NCBI RefSeq assembly: GCF_038095555.1
Contig: NZ_CP124591.1
Coordinates: 1,302,001-1,366,000 of the forward strand
Reading direction: 5' to 3'
DNA from: Macrococcoides psychrotolerans
GTDB taxonomy: Bacteria > Bacillota > Bacilli > Staphylococcales > Staphylococcaceae
Length of the DNA stretch: 64,000 bases
A program made the translations under genes and the position numbers. Of the stretch, positions 27,301-36,634 are shown one piece after another. Numbering within the stretch: position 1 is the first letter of the stretch; the number at the start of each line of letters is the position of its first letter. The notes beneath the pieces were generated by a model. That model was not told the origin of the DNA. It did no database searches and saw only the letters and a program-made list of their open reading frames with translations.

Positions 27301-29927
27301 TACTTCCTATTCAATTGGTTTAGACGTTCCTGAACACTATTATATTTCTCTGTATATAGTGCCTGCTTTTCTTTTTCTTCATTGATAATTTTCTCTGGCG
27401 CTTTAGCGACAAACTTTTCATTACTTAGCTTCTTATCGACACGTTCTAGTTCTTTCTGCCATTTTTCAAGTTCTTTTTCAAGACGTGCAATTTCTTTTTC
27501 CATATCAATCAGACCTTCTAATGGCAGAATGACAGAACCTCCTGTCACCGCAGTTGTGATTACTTCTTCTGGAATTTCTACATCCGTTGAAATCGTTAAT
27601 GTAGATGGATTACAGAATCGCTCAATAAATGGACGTTCTGTTTCTAGACGATTTGAATTGGCTTCAGAATTTGTCTTAATCATCATCGGAATTTGTTTAC
27701 TCATCGGCGTATTCACTTCGCTACGCGTATTACGCACAGCACGAATAATTTCCATCAACTGCTCCATATCACGTTTAGATTGTTCATTTGATAGTTCAGG
27801 TTTCACCACTGGCCAGCTTGCAGTAACAATTGAATCACCTGTTACCGGTAAGTTCTGCCAGATATGTTCAGTTACAAACGGCATAAACGGATGTAACATA
27901 CGCATGATTGAATCTAACGTATATGCTAATACTGATCGCGTCATTTGTTTTTGTACTTCATCCTCACCGTTCATCGGAATCTTACTCATTTCGATGTACC
28001 AGTCACAGAATTCATCCCAGATAAAGTTATACAGTACACGACCTACTTCACCGAATTCATACTTCTCAGCAAGACGCGTAACGTCTGCAATAGTTTCATT
28101 TAAGCGTGTTAAAATCCACTCATCAGCTAGTGATTTCTTACCAGATAGGTCAATATGTTCAGCTTTAAAATCATCACCAATGTTCATTAAGCTAAAGCGT
28201 GAAGCATTCCAGATTTTGTTGATGAAGTTCCATGCCGCTTCAACCTTTTCAGTTGAGTAACGTAAATCTTGTCCTGGTGAAGAACCTGTCGCTAAGAAAT
28301 AACGTAAGCTATCTGCACCGTACTGATCGATAACATCCATTGGATCAACGCCATTACCTAGAGACTTACTCATTTTGCGACCATCTTCTGCACGTACTAA
28401 TCCATGGATTAACACATCATCAAATGGACGTTTTCCTGTGAATTCTAATCCTTGGAAGATCATACGTGCTACCCAGAAGAATATAATATCATATCCCGTT
28501 ACGAGGACATTCGTCGGATAAAACGTTTTATAGTCAATCGTCTCAGTATCTGGCCAGCCAAGTGTTGAAAATGGCCAAAGCGCACTTGAGAACCATGTAT
28601 CTAGTACGTCTTCATCCTGGGTCCAGTTCTCTATGTCTGCAGGCGCTTCTTTACCTACGTAAAGTTCACCTGTTTCTTTATGATACCATGCTGGAATTTG
28701 ATGTCCCCACCATAACTGACGAGAAATACACCAATCATGAATGCCTTCCATCCAGCGGTTAAATGTGCCTTCGAAACGATTCGGAACGAATTCAATGCGT
28801 CCCTCTGTTTTCTGGTTGTTTAATGCCTGCTCAGCAAGCGGTGCCATCTTAACAAACCATTGCGTTGAAAGATAAGGCTCTACAACTGCGCCACTACGTT
28901 CAGAATGGCCGACTTGATGCATATGACGTTCCACTTTCACAAGTTCTCCGCTTTCCTTCAAGTCAGCGATAAGCTGTTTGCGGCATTCGAAACGGTCCAA
29001 TCCTTCATATTTACCACCTAACTTATTAATCGAGCCATCAGTATTCATCACATTGATGCGCTCTAAATTATGGCGGTTCCCGATCTCAAAGTCATTTGGA
29101 TCATGTGCAGGGGTAACTTTCATTGCTCCAGTACCAAAGTCCATCTCAACATACTCATCTGCAAGTACAGGAATTTCTCGATTCATAATCGGTAAGATTA
29201 CATTTTTACCGATCATTTCTTTATAACGTTCATCTTCTGGATGTACCACAACCGCAGTATCACCTAACATCGTCTCAGGACGTGTCGTCGCAATTTCGAT
29301 AAATCCTGAACCATCAGCTAAAGGATAGTTAATATGATAGAACGCACCTTCAACTTCTTCATGAATAACTTCAATATCACTTAATGCTGTACGTGCTGCA
29401 GGGTCCCAGTTAATGATACGTTCCCCACGATAGATTAAACCTTTTTCGTACATCTTAACGAACACTTCTTTAACCGCTTCACTTAATCCTTCGTCTAATG
29501 TAAAGCGCTCACGTGAATAGTCTAGTCCAAGACCGAGCTTTGCCCACTGTTGACGAATAAATCCTGCATATTCTTCCTTCCATTCCATCGTATGCTCTAA
29601 AAATTTAGTACGTCCGATGTCGTGACGACTGACACCCTCTTCACGTAATTTTGCTTCTACCTTCGCTTGCGTCGCAATACCGGCATGGTCCATTCCAGGT
29701 AAATATAACGTATTATAACCTTGCATACGTTTCATACGTGTAATGATATCCTGTAATGTTGTATCCCACGCGTGTCCGATATGTAGTTTTCCTGTTACGT
29801 TTGGTGGTGGAATCACAATTGTATACGGTTTTTTGTCGCTTTTACTTTCTGCTTTAAATAATTCTTTCTCAACCCACTCTTTATATCTACCTGTTTCAAC
29901 TGTATTTGGATTATATTTCGTTTCCAT
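27300..29927 (-). CDS. valS: valyl-tRNA synthetase
   Basis: Class I synthetase that charges tRNA-Val and edits mischarged threonine. The 875-residue protein shows the HIGH motif as LHIGHAWD near 48-55, the KMSKS motif as GRKMSKSLG, the editing domain, and a C-terminal coiled coil with Lys/Glu repeats. The ATG at 29927 follows a TGGAGG site. Expression is governed by a T-box leader with a Val-type specifier. Confidence 0.97.
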   Translation of the reverse strand: METKYNPNTVETGRYKEWVEKELFKAESKSDKKPYTIVIPPPNVTGKLHIGHAWDTTLQDIITRMKRMQGYNTLYLPGMDHAGIATQAKVEAKLREEGVSRHDIGRTKFLEHTMEWKEEYAGFIRQQWAKLGLGLDYSRERFTLDEGLSEAVKEVFVKMYEKGLIYRGERIINWDPAARTALSDIEVIHEEVEGAFYHINYPLADGSGFIEIATTRPETMLGDTAVVVHPEDERYKEMIGKNVILPIMNREIPVLADEYVEMDFGTGAMKVTPAHDPNDFEIGNRHNLERINVMNTDGSINKLGGKYEGLDRFECRKQLIADLKESGELVKVERHMHQVGHSERSGAVVEPYLSTQWFVKMAPLAEQALNNQKTEGRIEFVPNRFEGTFNRWMEGIHDWCISRQLWWGHQIPAWYHKETGELYVGKEAPADIENWTQDEDVLDTWFSSALWPFSTLGWPDTETIDYKTFYPTNVLVTGYDIIFFWVARMIFQGLEFTGKRPFDDVLIHGLVRAEDGRKMSKSLGNGVDPMDVIDQYGADSLRYFLATGSSPGQDLRYSTEKVEAAWNFINKIWNASRFSLMNIGDDFKAEHIDLSGKKSLADEWILTRLNETIADVTRLAEKYEFGEVGRVLYNFIWDEFCDWYIEMSKIPMNGEDEVQKQMTRSVLAYTLDSIMRMLHPFMPFVTEHIWQNLPVTGDSIVTASWPVVKPELSNEQSKRDMEQLMEIIRAVRNTRSEVNTPMSKQIPMMIKTNSEANSNRLETERPFIERFCNPSTLTISTDVEIPEEVITTAVTGGSVILPLEGLIDMEKEIARLEKELEKWQKELERVDKKLSNEKFVAKAPEKIINEEKEKQALYTEKYNSVQERLNQLNRK

Positions 29928-29960
29928 TATTATACCTCCACTCAATAATTTCAAATAAAA

Positions 29961-30180
29961 AAATCCATCCTATAACTATAGGACGGATTTACCGCGGTAC
30001 CACCTAAATTCAGTATTGCTACTGCACTCAAAAGATTAACGCTCTTACACGTATTAACCTACTTTATTCAGCAAATAAACGCTCCAGGCTACCTTCACAA
30101 AATTGCATTATGCATTCTCACCAACCATGCACTCTCTATAAATACGCATCCGCTACTCTTCCTAATATAATATGAACTTA
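29961..30180 (-). promoter_or_regulatory. T-box leader of valS
   Basis: The conserved T-box AGGTGGTACCGCGGT (29991-30005) is followed by a terminator hairpin (29961-29990, perfect except one pair) with a T7 run. Upstream is a stem I region containing GAAGGTAGCC; GTA at 30090-30092, set in the usual GAA-N-specifier pattern, is a valine codon. Uncharged tRNA-Val should favour the antiterminator. Confidence 0.92.
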
Positions 30181-30185
30181 AAATA

Positions 30186-30214
30186 ATTGTATTAGATTCA
30201 TGATATATTGTCAA
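30186..30214 (-). promoter_or_regulatory. promoter of the valS T-box transcript
   Basis: TTGACA (30209-30214), a 17-bp spacer and TACAAT (30186-30191) on the minus strand, a near-ideal sigma-A promoter. It begins 7 bp past the upstream stop codon. Confidence 0.88.
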
Positions 30215-30221
30215 TTTATAT

Positions 30222-31268
30222 TCAAATATGACGTGCTCTATATTTAAGGTAGATGGATAGTAATGGTGTTACCACCAGCAAAATAATAAAAATCCTAAAA
30301 ATATGATAACTTGAAATCATCGCTACGTTCGCTCCTGTTTCCAGTCCGACAATAATAATCTGAGCCATACCGCCTGGCGCTGCACTTAAAAAAAGATCAT
30401 TAAAACTCTCATGCATAAAAAGATTCATTAAATACACAATTATAAATGTCCCTATAATCAATAGTAAATTCTGAATCAGCACGCCAATAAATAGCTGTCG
30501 ATTAATTTGATAAGAAAGGTCATAGAGCTGTAATCCAATACGAATGCCAAAAAACATTTGAGCCAGAATAATTAGCGGTGTAGGAATCATGAAATTTATT
30601 CCGGTCGTTAAATTCCAGATCATCAGGACAGTTATCGGACCCATCATATCCGGTACAGGAAAATGTATGCGTCTATAAAGATAACCTGCAATTACCATCG
30701 CACCTATTAACAACAACATGGTTTGCAGATTTATAGCCTCCATCATGGAAGGCGTCTGGGATATTGTCGCATGATGCCCGCCTTCTGGAAGCAAAGAAGA
30801 AATGAAAGGTACAATCAACACAACAATCAGTATTCGCGAAGTCTGTGCTAATGTGACGACCAATAGATTGGCATGTTTATTCTCTTCTGCCATCACGATC
30901 ATTTGATTAAGTGCACCTGGTATCGACGCTAAAATTGCTGTTTCGAGAGAACAGTTTAAAAAATGCTTTAACACAAAAGATATCATTATAGCTAACAAAA
31001 TAACGAAGATACTTATTAATATGATGTACATTAATTCATCGTGAATATCAGCTACAATTTCTTTCGTAAAAGATGCTCCAATCTGAGCTCCTAGAATATA
31101 TAGTCCGATTTCGCTTAACCACTTCGGCCATTGATATTCTCTTGAAGTAAACTTTCTCAGTAGCACTGTGGCAATAATCGGACCGAATAACCATGGTAAA
31201 ATAAGATGAACAGTACTTAGGATCAGCCCCATGAGTAAGCTCACGATAAAAATAATGATGTAATTCAA
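30222..31268 (-). CDS. AbrB-type integral membrane protein (PF05145-like)
   Basis: A 348-residue membrane protein with an internal duplication of about ten hydrophobic helices and repeated glycine-rich segments (SIPGALNQMIVMA and SAAPGGMAQIIIVG, in the two halves). This matches the group sometimes annotated ammonia-monooxygenase/AbrB membrane proteins, whose function is not established. The start is read as TTG at 31268, because a GGTGA site lies at the right distance while two upstream ATGs have none. It is not the AbrB DNA-binding protein. Confidence 0.72.
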   Translation of the reverse strand: MNYIIIFIVSLLMGLILSTVHLILPWLFGPIIATVLLRKFTSREYQWPKWLSEIGLYILGAQIGASFTKEIVADIHDELMYIILISIFVILLAIMISFVLKHFLNCSLETAILASIPGALNQMIVMAEENKHANLLVVTLAQTSRILIVVLIVPFISSLLPEGGHHATISQTPSMMEAINLQTMLLLIGAMVIAGYLYRRIHFPVPDMMGPITVLMIWNLTTGINFMIPTPLIILAQMFFGIRIGLQLYDLSYQINRQLFIGVLIQNLLLIIGTFIIVYLMNLFMHESFNDLFLSAAPGGMAQIIIVGLETGANVAMISSYHIFRIFIILLVVTPLLSIYLKYRARHI

Positions 31269-31337
31269 AGGATCACCTGCCTTCTTCATACAAATCATAC
31301 CATATTTAGGTATAATAATTATACTAACACGCTCAAA

Positions 31338-31365
31338 AAAGTCTAAGACATATGTCTTAGACTTT
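31338..31365 (-). terminator. terminator after the 139-residue membrane protein gene
   Basis: A 13-bp perfect stem (31338-31350 with 31353-31365), with a T-run on the minus strand. Confidence 0.8.
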
Positions 31366-31376
31366 AAGCAACATTT

Positions 31377-31796
31377 TTAAGCTACTAAATCAAAGTTGAC
31401 GATTGATGCTAAATCAAATGATTTTACTTGTGCATCAGACGTTTTTTCTTCTGTAGCTTTTTCTGTTGTAGGAGCTTCAGTTGTTGCTTTTTCTTCTGTC
31501 TTTACATCTTCTTCAGCATCTTTATTATCATTACAGAACTTAAATAATAAAGGTATTAAAATCAGAAGAAGTAATAAAGGTAAAATCCATTTCAACGGAT
31601 TACTTTTCTTCTCATGGTCTACATTATCTCGGTCTCCAATCACTTTATCGTGATGTTCACCTTCACGAACTTTTTGACCGTTTTTGTATGTATCTCCATC
31701 TGCTTGATGGGTTACATTTTCATGTCTATTCTTAGATGAATCATAGATGACTTCATTTTCTTTGTCGTTGCTGTTGCTGTTTTTGTTGTTTGTCAT
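31377..31796 (-). CDS. small acidic membrane protein of unknown function
   Basis: A 139-residue protein. Residues 1-68 are charged and polar, residues 70-88 form one membrane segment followed by FCND, and residues 90-122 are acidic and Thr/Glu rich. It ends in a short hydrophobic stretch (SFDLASIVNFDLVA) that could be the beginning of a lost domain. A GGAGG site precedes the ATG. The gene has its own candidate sigma-B-like promoter. No family was recognised. Confidence 0.65.
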   Translation of the reverse strand: MTNNKNSNSNDKENEVIYDSSKNRHENVTHQADGDTYKNGQKVREGEHHDKVIGDRDNVDHEKKSNPLKWILPLLLLLILIPLLFKFCNDNKDAEEDVKTEEKATTEAPTTEKATEEKTSDAQVKSFDLASIVNFDLVA

Positions 31797-31849
31797 AATA
31801 ACGACCTCCAGATTAGATTATGCAGCTTATTTCATCTACATATCAATCT

Positions 31850-31875
31850 ATATCCTATTAATCACAACTCGAAAC
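31850..31875 (-). promoter_or_regulatory. possible sigma-B promoter
   Basis: GTTTCG (31870-31875), a 14-bp spacer and GGATAT (31850-31855) on the minus strand, near the sigma-B consensus GTTTAA-N12-14-GGGTAT. It would drive the acidic membrane protein gene. Confidence 0.4.
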
Positions 31876-31893
31876 ATTATTTTAATTTTTATT

Positions 31894-33177
31894 TTATAAA
31901 ATGACAGTTAAAGATTTATCAAAAGCATTGATTGTTCTCTGAATATCTTCTTCAGTATGTTCAGTCGACAGGAACATCCCTTCGAATTGTGAAGGAGGTA
32001 GGAACACACCATTATTGGCCATCTCTTTGTACATAGCTGCAAATAGTTTTAAGTCAGACTTAGAAGCAATTTCAAAATTTGTCACTTTTTCTTCATTTAA
32101 GAAAAATCCTATCATACTACCAGCACGATTAATCGTGATCGGTACGTTATGTTTTGCAAATACATCCGTTAAGCCTGCTTCTAACATATCCCCTAAATGG
32201 TTAAAGTATTCATAACTTTCAGGTGTTAGTTGACTTAATGTATAGTAACCACCAGTCATCGCAAGCGGATTTCCACTTAATGTTCCTGCCTGATATACCG
32301 GACCACTTGGCGCAATACGTTCCATAATGTCTTTGCGCCCACCAAATGCACCTACTGGTAATCCACCACCGATAACTTTACCTAAACACGTTAAATCCGG
32401 AGTAACGCCGAAGTAACCTTGAGCACAGTTATAACCTACACGGAAACCTGTCATTACTTCATCAAATATTAATAATGCACCGTATTCAGATGTAATCTCA
32501 CGTAAACCTTCTAAAAACCCTTCAACTGGAGGTACTACTCCCATATTGCCAGCCACAGGTTCTACAATGACACCAGCGATATCATCACCAAATTGTTCAA
32601 ATGCAAGCTTAACAGCATCTAAATCATTATAGTGAACCGTAATCGTGTTCTCTGCAGTACCTTTAGGAACTCCAGGAGAATCTGGTAATCCTAACGTAGC
32701 CACACCACTCCCTGCTTTTATTAATAATGAGTCACTATGCCCGTGGTAACATCCGATGAATTTTAAAATTTTATTCTTACCTGTAAATCCTCTTGCTAAG
32801 CGAAGTGCTGCTAGTGTTGCCTCAGTACCACTTGAAACCATACGAACCATTTCAATTGAAGGTACACGTTCAATTACAAGTTCTGCCATTTTGTTCTCAA
32901 GTTCTGTAGGCGCACCAAAGCTTGTACCATTTAGTACAGCTTTATTTAACGCGCCCGTTACAGTGTCGTTTGCATGACCTAAAATTAACGGCCCCCAGCT
33001 TAGAACGTAATCGATGTATTCATTGCCATCAATATCATATATTTTAGAACCTTTCCCACGCTCCATAAATATAGGATCCATGTCTACACTTTTGAATGCG
33101 CGAACCGGACTATTTACACCACCTGGCATCAAATTGACTGCTTCATTAAATGCTTGCTTTGATTTTGAATAATCCAT
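31894..33177 (-). CDS. hemL: glutamate-1-semialdehyde 2,1-aminomutase
   Basis: PLP enzyme turning glutamate-1-semialdehyde into 5-aminolevulinate. Full length at 427 residues, with the PLP lysine in CLGKVIGGGLPVG, FDEVMTGFR, and TSFGAPTELE. The start overlaps the hemB stop by one base. Last gene of the heme operon hemAXCDBL; no clear terminator is seen before the next promoter. Confidence 0.97.
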   Translation of the reverse strand: MDYSKSKQAFNEAVNLMPGGVNSPVRAFKSVDMDPIFMERGKGSKIYDIDGNEYIDYVLSWGPLILGHANDTVTGALNKAVLNGTSFGAPTELENKMAELVIERVPSIEMVRMVSSGTEATLAALRLARGFTGKNKILKFIGCYHGHSDSLLIKAGSGVATLGLPDSPGVPKGTAENTITVHYNDLDAVKLAFEQFGDDIAGVIVEPVAGNMGVVPPVEGFLEGLREITSEYGALLIFDEVMTGFRVGYNCAQGYFGVTPDLTCLGKVIGGGLPVGAFGGRKDIMERIAPSGPVYQAGTLSGNPLAMTGGYYTLSQLTPESYEYFNHLGDMLEAGLTDVFAKHNVPITINRAGSMIGFFLNEEKVTNFEIASKSDLKLFAAMYKEMANNGVFLPPSQFEGMFLSTEHTEEDIQRTINAFDKSLTVIL

Positions 33178-34160
33178 TAGTATTCTCCTTCGTCTAAGTA
33201 TTTACAAATGTCTTTTGCAAAGTACGTTATAATCATATCTGCACCTGCACGCTTCATAGAAAGCATCTGTTCCATTACGATACGCTCTTCATCAACCCAG
33301 CCATTCATACTAGCTGCTTTTGTCATTGAATATTCACCACTAACATTATATGCTACAATCGGTACATTTGAGTTGTTACGCACATCACGAATAATATCTA
33401 AATAAGATAGTGCGGGCTTAACGATCATCATATCGCAGCCTTCTTTTAAATCACTTTCAAGTTCAAGCATTGCTTCAAGACGATTCGCCGGATCCATTTG
33501 ATAGCTCTTACGGTCACCATGACTCGGTGCACTTTCTGCTGCATCACGGAAAGGTCCATAGAATGCTGAAGCGTACTTAATACCATAACTCATAATTGGG
33601 ACATTAACAAAACCTGCCTCATCTAATCCTTTACGTATTTCTGTAACAAAGCCATCCATCATGTTGCTTGGTGCAATAATATCGGCACCCGCTTTTGCTT
33701 GAGAAACTGCAGTTTGAACGAGTAATGGTAGCGTTTCATCATTGATGACATCATGTGTATGTTCATCTAATACACCACAATGACCATGATCTGTGTATTC
33801 ACATAGACATGTATCAGCAAGTACAAGCATATCTGGATATAGAGATTTTACCTTACGGGTTGCTTTTTGAATGATTCCTTCATCATCATAAGCACCTGTT
33901 CCGCATGCATCCTTACGGTTAGGAATACCAAACAGAATAACAGCGCGGATTCCGAGCTTGTATGCTTCGTGCACTTCTTCATCCATAATATTAAGGCTCA
34001 GTTGATAGATACCTGGCATAGACGAGATTTCTTTCTTTACATCATCTTTTTCTATTACAAATATCGGATAAATAAGGTCACGTTTATGTAACGCTGTTTC
34101 TCTAACCATATTACGCATATTGACTGAGCTTCTTAATCTTCTGTGACGATCAAAATTCAT
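33177..34160 (-). CDS. hemB: porphobilinogen synthase
   Basis: Condenses two 5-aminolevulinate molecules into porphobilinogen. The 327-residue protein shows the zinc-type Cys cluster TCLCEYTDHGHCG near residue 118-130, and the Schiff-base lysine motif MIVKPALSYLD near residue 248. It lies 15 bp after hemD, in the standard order. Confidence 0.97.
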   Translation of the reverse strand: MNFDRHRRLRSSVNMRNMVRETALHKRDLIYPIFVIEKDDVKKEISSMPGIYQLSLNIMDEEVHEAYKLGIRAVILFGIPNRKDACGTGAYDDEGIIQKATRKVKSLYPDMLVLADTCLCEYTDHGHCGVLDEHTHDVINDETLPLLVQTAVSQAKAGADIIAPSNMMDGFVTEIRKGLDEAGFVNVPIMSYGIKYASAFYGPFRDAAESAPSHGDRKSYQMDPANRLEAMLELESDLKEGCDMMIVKPALSYLDIIRDVRNNSNVPIVAYNVSGEYSMTKAASMNGWVDEERIVMEQMLSMKRAGADMIITYFAKDICKYLDEGEY

Positions 34161-34175
34161 TATTTATACCTGCCT

Positions 34176-34844
34176 TTAATTTAATTTTTTAATTGTTTCA
34201 TACATAGCGTACAATGTTTCTTGCTCACTAATTACGTGGGACACATTGTACTTTTGTAACGCTTCACTCGTAACTTGTCCAATCGCCATAACACGTATAT
34301 CTTCCGATAAAGAAAAGTGCTGAAAATATGCATGAACAGATGATGGACTTAAAAACAATATCCAGTCGATAGTTCTGCTACGAATCATCTGATGAACACA
34401 CATGACATTATCAAGATGCGGCTGTGGTTCATATAATTCTATTTTATCGACAGTAGCGATATTTTTCAAAGTTTCAAACATCAAGGGCCTTGCTTTTTTT
34501 GAAATGGGTAGACAAACTGTTTTATCTTGAAAGCGCGTGTCCATATCTTCTAAGAAATATTCCTGCTGAAAGCGACTCGGAACATAATCTACCTTAATAT
34601 TCAGATTGGAAAGAGCCTCTTCTGTTTTCGTCCCTATCGCTGCAACTTGTTTATATTTTATATATGGATATATTTCAAAGAATAAAGTAACCGCATTTTT
34701 ACTCGTAAAAATAAGCCAGTCATATTGTGCACGGATCGTTTCATCTAAAGGCAGCGCACAAATTTTAATCAATGGTTTATGCAGTACTGTCAATCCTTTA
34801 TATGTTTCATTACGACTTCCTGTGTTCAATACAACCGGCTTCAT
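34176..34844 (-). CDS. hemD: uroporphyrinogen-III synthase
   Basis: Cyclises hydroxymethylbilane with inversion of ring D. The 222-residue protein is poorly conserved, as HemD always is, but keeps WLIFTSKNAV near residue 43-52 and ILFLSPSSVHA near 160-170. The ATG at 34844 has an AAAAGGA site; an upstream TTG start would lie directly on it. It follows hemC by 15 bp. Confidence 0.92.
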   Translation of the reverse strand: MKPVVLNTGSRNETYKGLTVLHKPLIKICALPLDETIRAQYDWLIFTSKNAVTLFFEIYPYIKYKQVAAIGTKTEEALSNLNIKVDYVPSRFQQEYFLEDMDTRFQDKTVCLPISKKARPLMFETLKNIATVDKIELYEPQPHLDNVMCVHQMIRSRTIDWILFLSPSSVHAYFQHFSLSEDIRVMAIGQVTSEALQKYNVSHVISEQETLYAMYETIKKLN

Positions 34845-34859
34845 TTTAATCAATCCTTT

Positions 34860-35783
34860 TTATACGTCTTGATTCAAAGTTTCAATAATTGCTTTTGCTC
34901 CGTTTTGTTCCATCGCTTTTGCCACCTGGGTACCGATTTCTACCGGATTACTGCCACTATGTGTAACTTTGTATTTTTCTTTCCCGTCTGGACTCATGAT
35001 AAGACCTGTAAATTCAATTGACTCGCCAACCATCGTTGCATGACCTGCAATTGGTACTTGGCAACTACCATCCATCAATCTCAAGAATGTTCTTTCAGCT
35101 TCTGTGCAGATTTCAGTCTCTTCATCATGCATTGATTTTAATAATGCTAAAACTTCTGCATCATCACTTCTGCATTCAATACCTAATGCACCTTGGCCAA
35201 TCGCAGGTAACATCAGTTCAGGATTTAGATATTCAGTAACAATCGACTTATCCCATCCCATTCGGTTAAGTCCTGCTGCAGCTAAAATAATTGCATCATA
35301 GTCTTCATCACGAAGTTTTGCAAGGCGTGTATCAATATTGCCTCTTATCCATTTAATTTCTAGATGTGGATATTGATCTAACAATTGGGCACCACGTCTT
35401 AAAGAAGATGTCCCTACAATACTTCCCGGCTTTAATTCATGTAACGGAATATGGTTCTTTGCAATATATGCATCACGCGCATCTTCTCGTACTGGAATAC
35501 AGCCTAGTGTTAACCCTTCAGGTAACACACTTGGAACATCTTTCAGTGAATGAATCGCAAAATCGATTGTACCATCATAAAGTGCCTGTTCAATTTCTTT
35601 AACGAACAAACCTTTACCTCCAACTTTAGAGAGCTGAACATTCACAATCTGATCTCCTTTAGTCACAATCTCCTTAATCTCTATTTCAAGATTCGGATGC
35701 TTGCGCTTTAACTGATCAATAAATTGCTGACTTTGTGTCAGTGCTAGTTTACTTCTTCTTGAACCCACAATAATTTTTCTCAT
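34860..35783 (-). CDS. hemC: hydroxymethylbilane synthase
   Basis: Polymerises four porphobilinogens on a dipyrromethane cofactor. The 307-residue protein has the opening IIVGSRRSKLALTQS, the DFAIHSLKDVP motif, and the cofactor-binding Cys in DGSCQVPIAG near residue 240. An AGGAGG site precedes the ATG. Confidence 0.97.
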   Translation of the reverse strand: MRKIIVGSRRSKLALTQSQQFIDQLKRKHPNLEIEIKEIVTKGDQIVNVQLSKVGGKGLFVKEIEQALYDGTIDFAIHSLKDVPSVLPEGLTLGCIPVREDARDAYIAKNHIPLHELKPGSIVGTSSLRRGAQLLDQYPHLEIKWIRGNIDTRLAKLRDEDYDAIILAAAGLNRMGWDKSIVTEYLNPELMLPAIGQGALGIECRSDDAEVLALLKSMHDEETEICTEAERTFLRLMDGSCQVPIAGHATMVGESIEFTGLIMSPDGKEKYKVTHSGSNPVEIGTQVAKAMEQNGAKAIIETLNQDV

Positions 35784-35792
35784 AACTGCCTC

Positions 35793-36626
35793 CTAATAGA
35801 ATAGCTGATGAAAACCAGAAAATCTTGAAGCGACCATATAATTGATTAGCAACATCAAAAAAAGCATAACATTGATGTCCATCAGCAAGCGCATCTGCAG
35901 GAGTGTTTGCTGATGGAGATAAATATAGATAAAGTATCCAGTCAGTAATATAAGAGAGCCGATCACTTTCGAATCATACCATATGGCATTACCTTCAAAG
36001 GATAACCCCCAGTAGATGCCTAATATTAAAGAAATCAGCAAAAGGACCGAACCAATAATTGCAAACAAAAACGCCAGTTGGCTTAGGCTTGAAAGATCAC
36101 TAATTCTAAAGAATTTCTGATTAAACTTCTTCTTCTTTAAATAGTTCATCTGCACAATATATAGTACTGCATGTAAAGATGAAACTAAAAACATTACATA
36201 GCTGATAATTGCAAGCGTGACATGTATCCATAAGAGTTCATTCATCATATGTGAGACCGTCGTATCTTGATAGAATTCAGCTGGATGAAACGTATGGATC
36301 ATCATAAAGATAAAACCAATTAAGTTCATCATAAACACAAAAAATTCCGTTTTGATGAAACGTGAAAGTATGATAGAAAGTAATATAATCAGCCACGTGT
36401 AAAAATAAAAACCTTCTGTTAAAGTTTCAAAAGGCATCCGCCCTACGACGACTCTAAACAATAAAATTGAGCCTGTTTGCAGGACGAATACTAGCCATAA
36501 AAGTGTGTAGCCTATTTGTTTAATCCGATTTGATTTCTGGACGAAATCAAGGAAATAACAAGCAATACTTATCATATAGATGATAAGTATTGCTTCGTGC
36601 ATACGCATTAATAGTAATTCACTCAT
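35793..36626 (-). CDS. hemX: HemX/CcsA-like membrane protein
   Basis: A 277-residue protein with about eight membrane helices and a tryptophan-rich loop (YWGLSFEGNAIWYDSKVIGS), matching the cytochrome c assembly/HemX family that lowers GluTR (HemA) abundance in Bacillus and staphylococci. An AGGTGATGG site precedes the ATG. It lies between hemA and hemC, where hemX is always found. Confidence 0.9.
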   Translation of the reverse strand: MSELLLMRMHEAILIIYMISIACYFLDFVQKSNRIKQIGYTLLWLVFVLQTGSILLFRVVVGRMPFETLTEGFYFYTWLIILLSIILSRFIKTEFFVFMMNLIGFIFMMIHTFHPAEFYQDTTVSHMMNELLWIHVTLAIISYVMFLVSSLHAVLYIVQMNYLKKKKFNQKFFRISDLSSLSQLAFLFAIIGSVLLLISLILGIYWGLSFEGNAIWYDSKVIGSLILLTGYFIYIYLHQQTLLQMRLLMDINVMLFLMLLINYMVASRFSGFHQLFY

Positions 36627-36634
36627 TCCATCAC

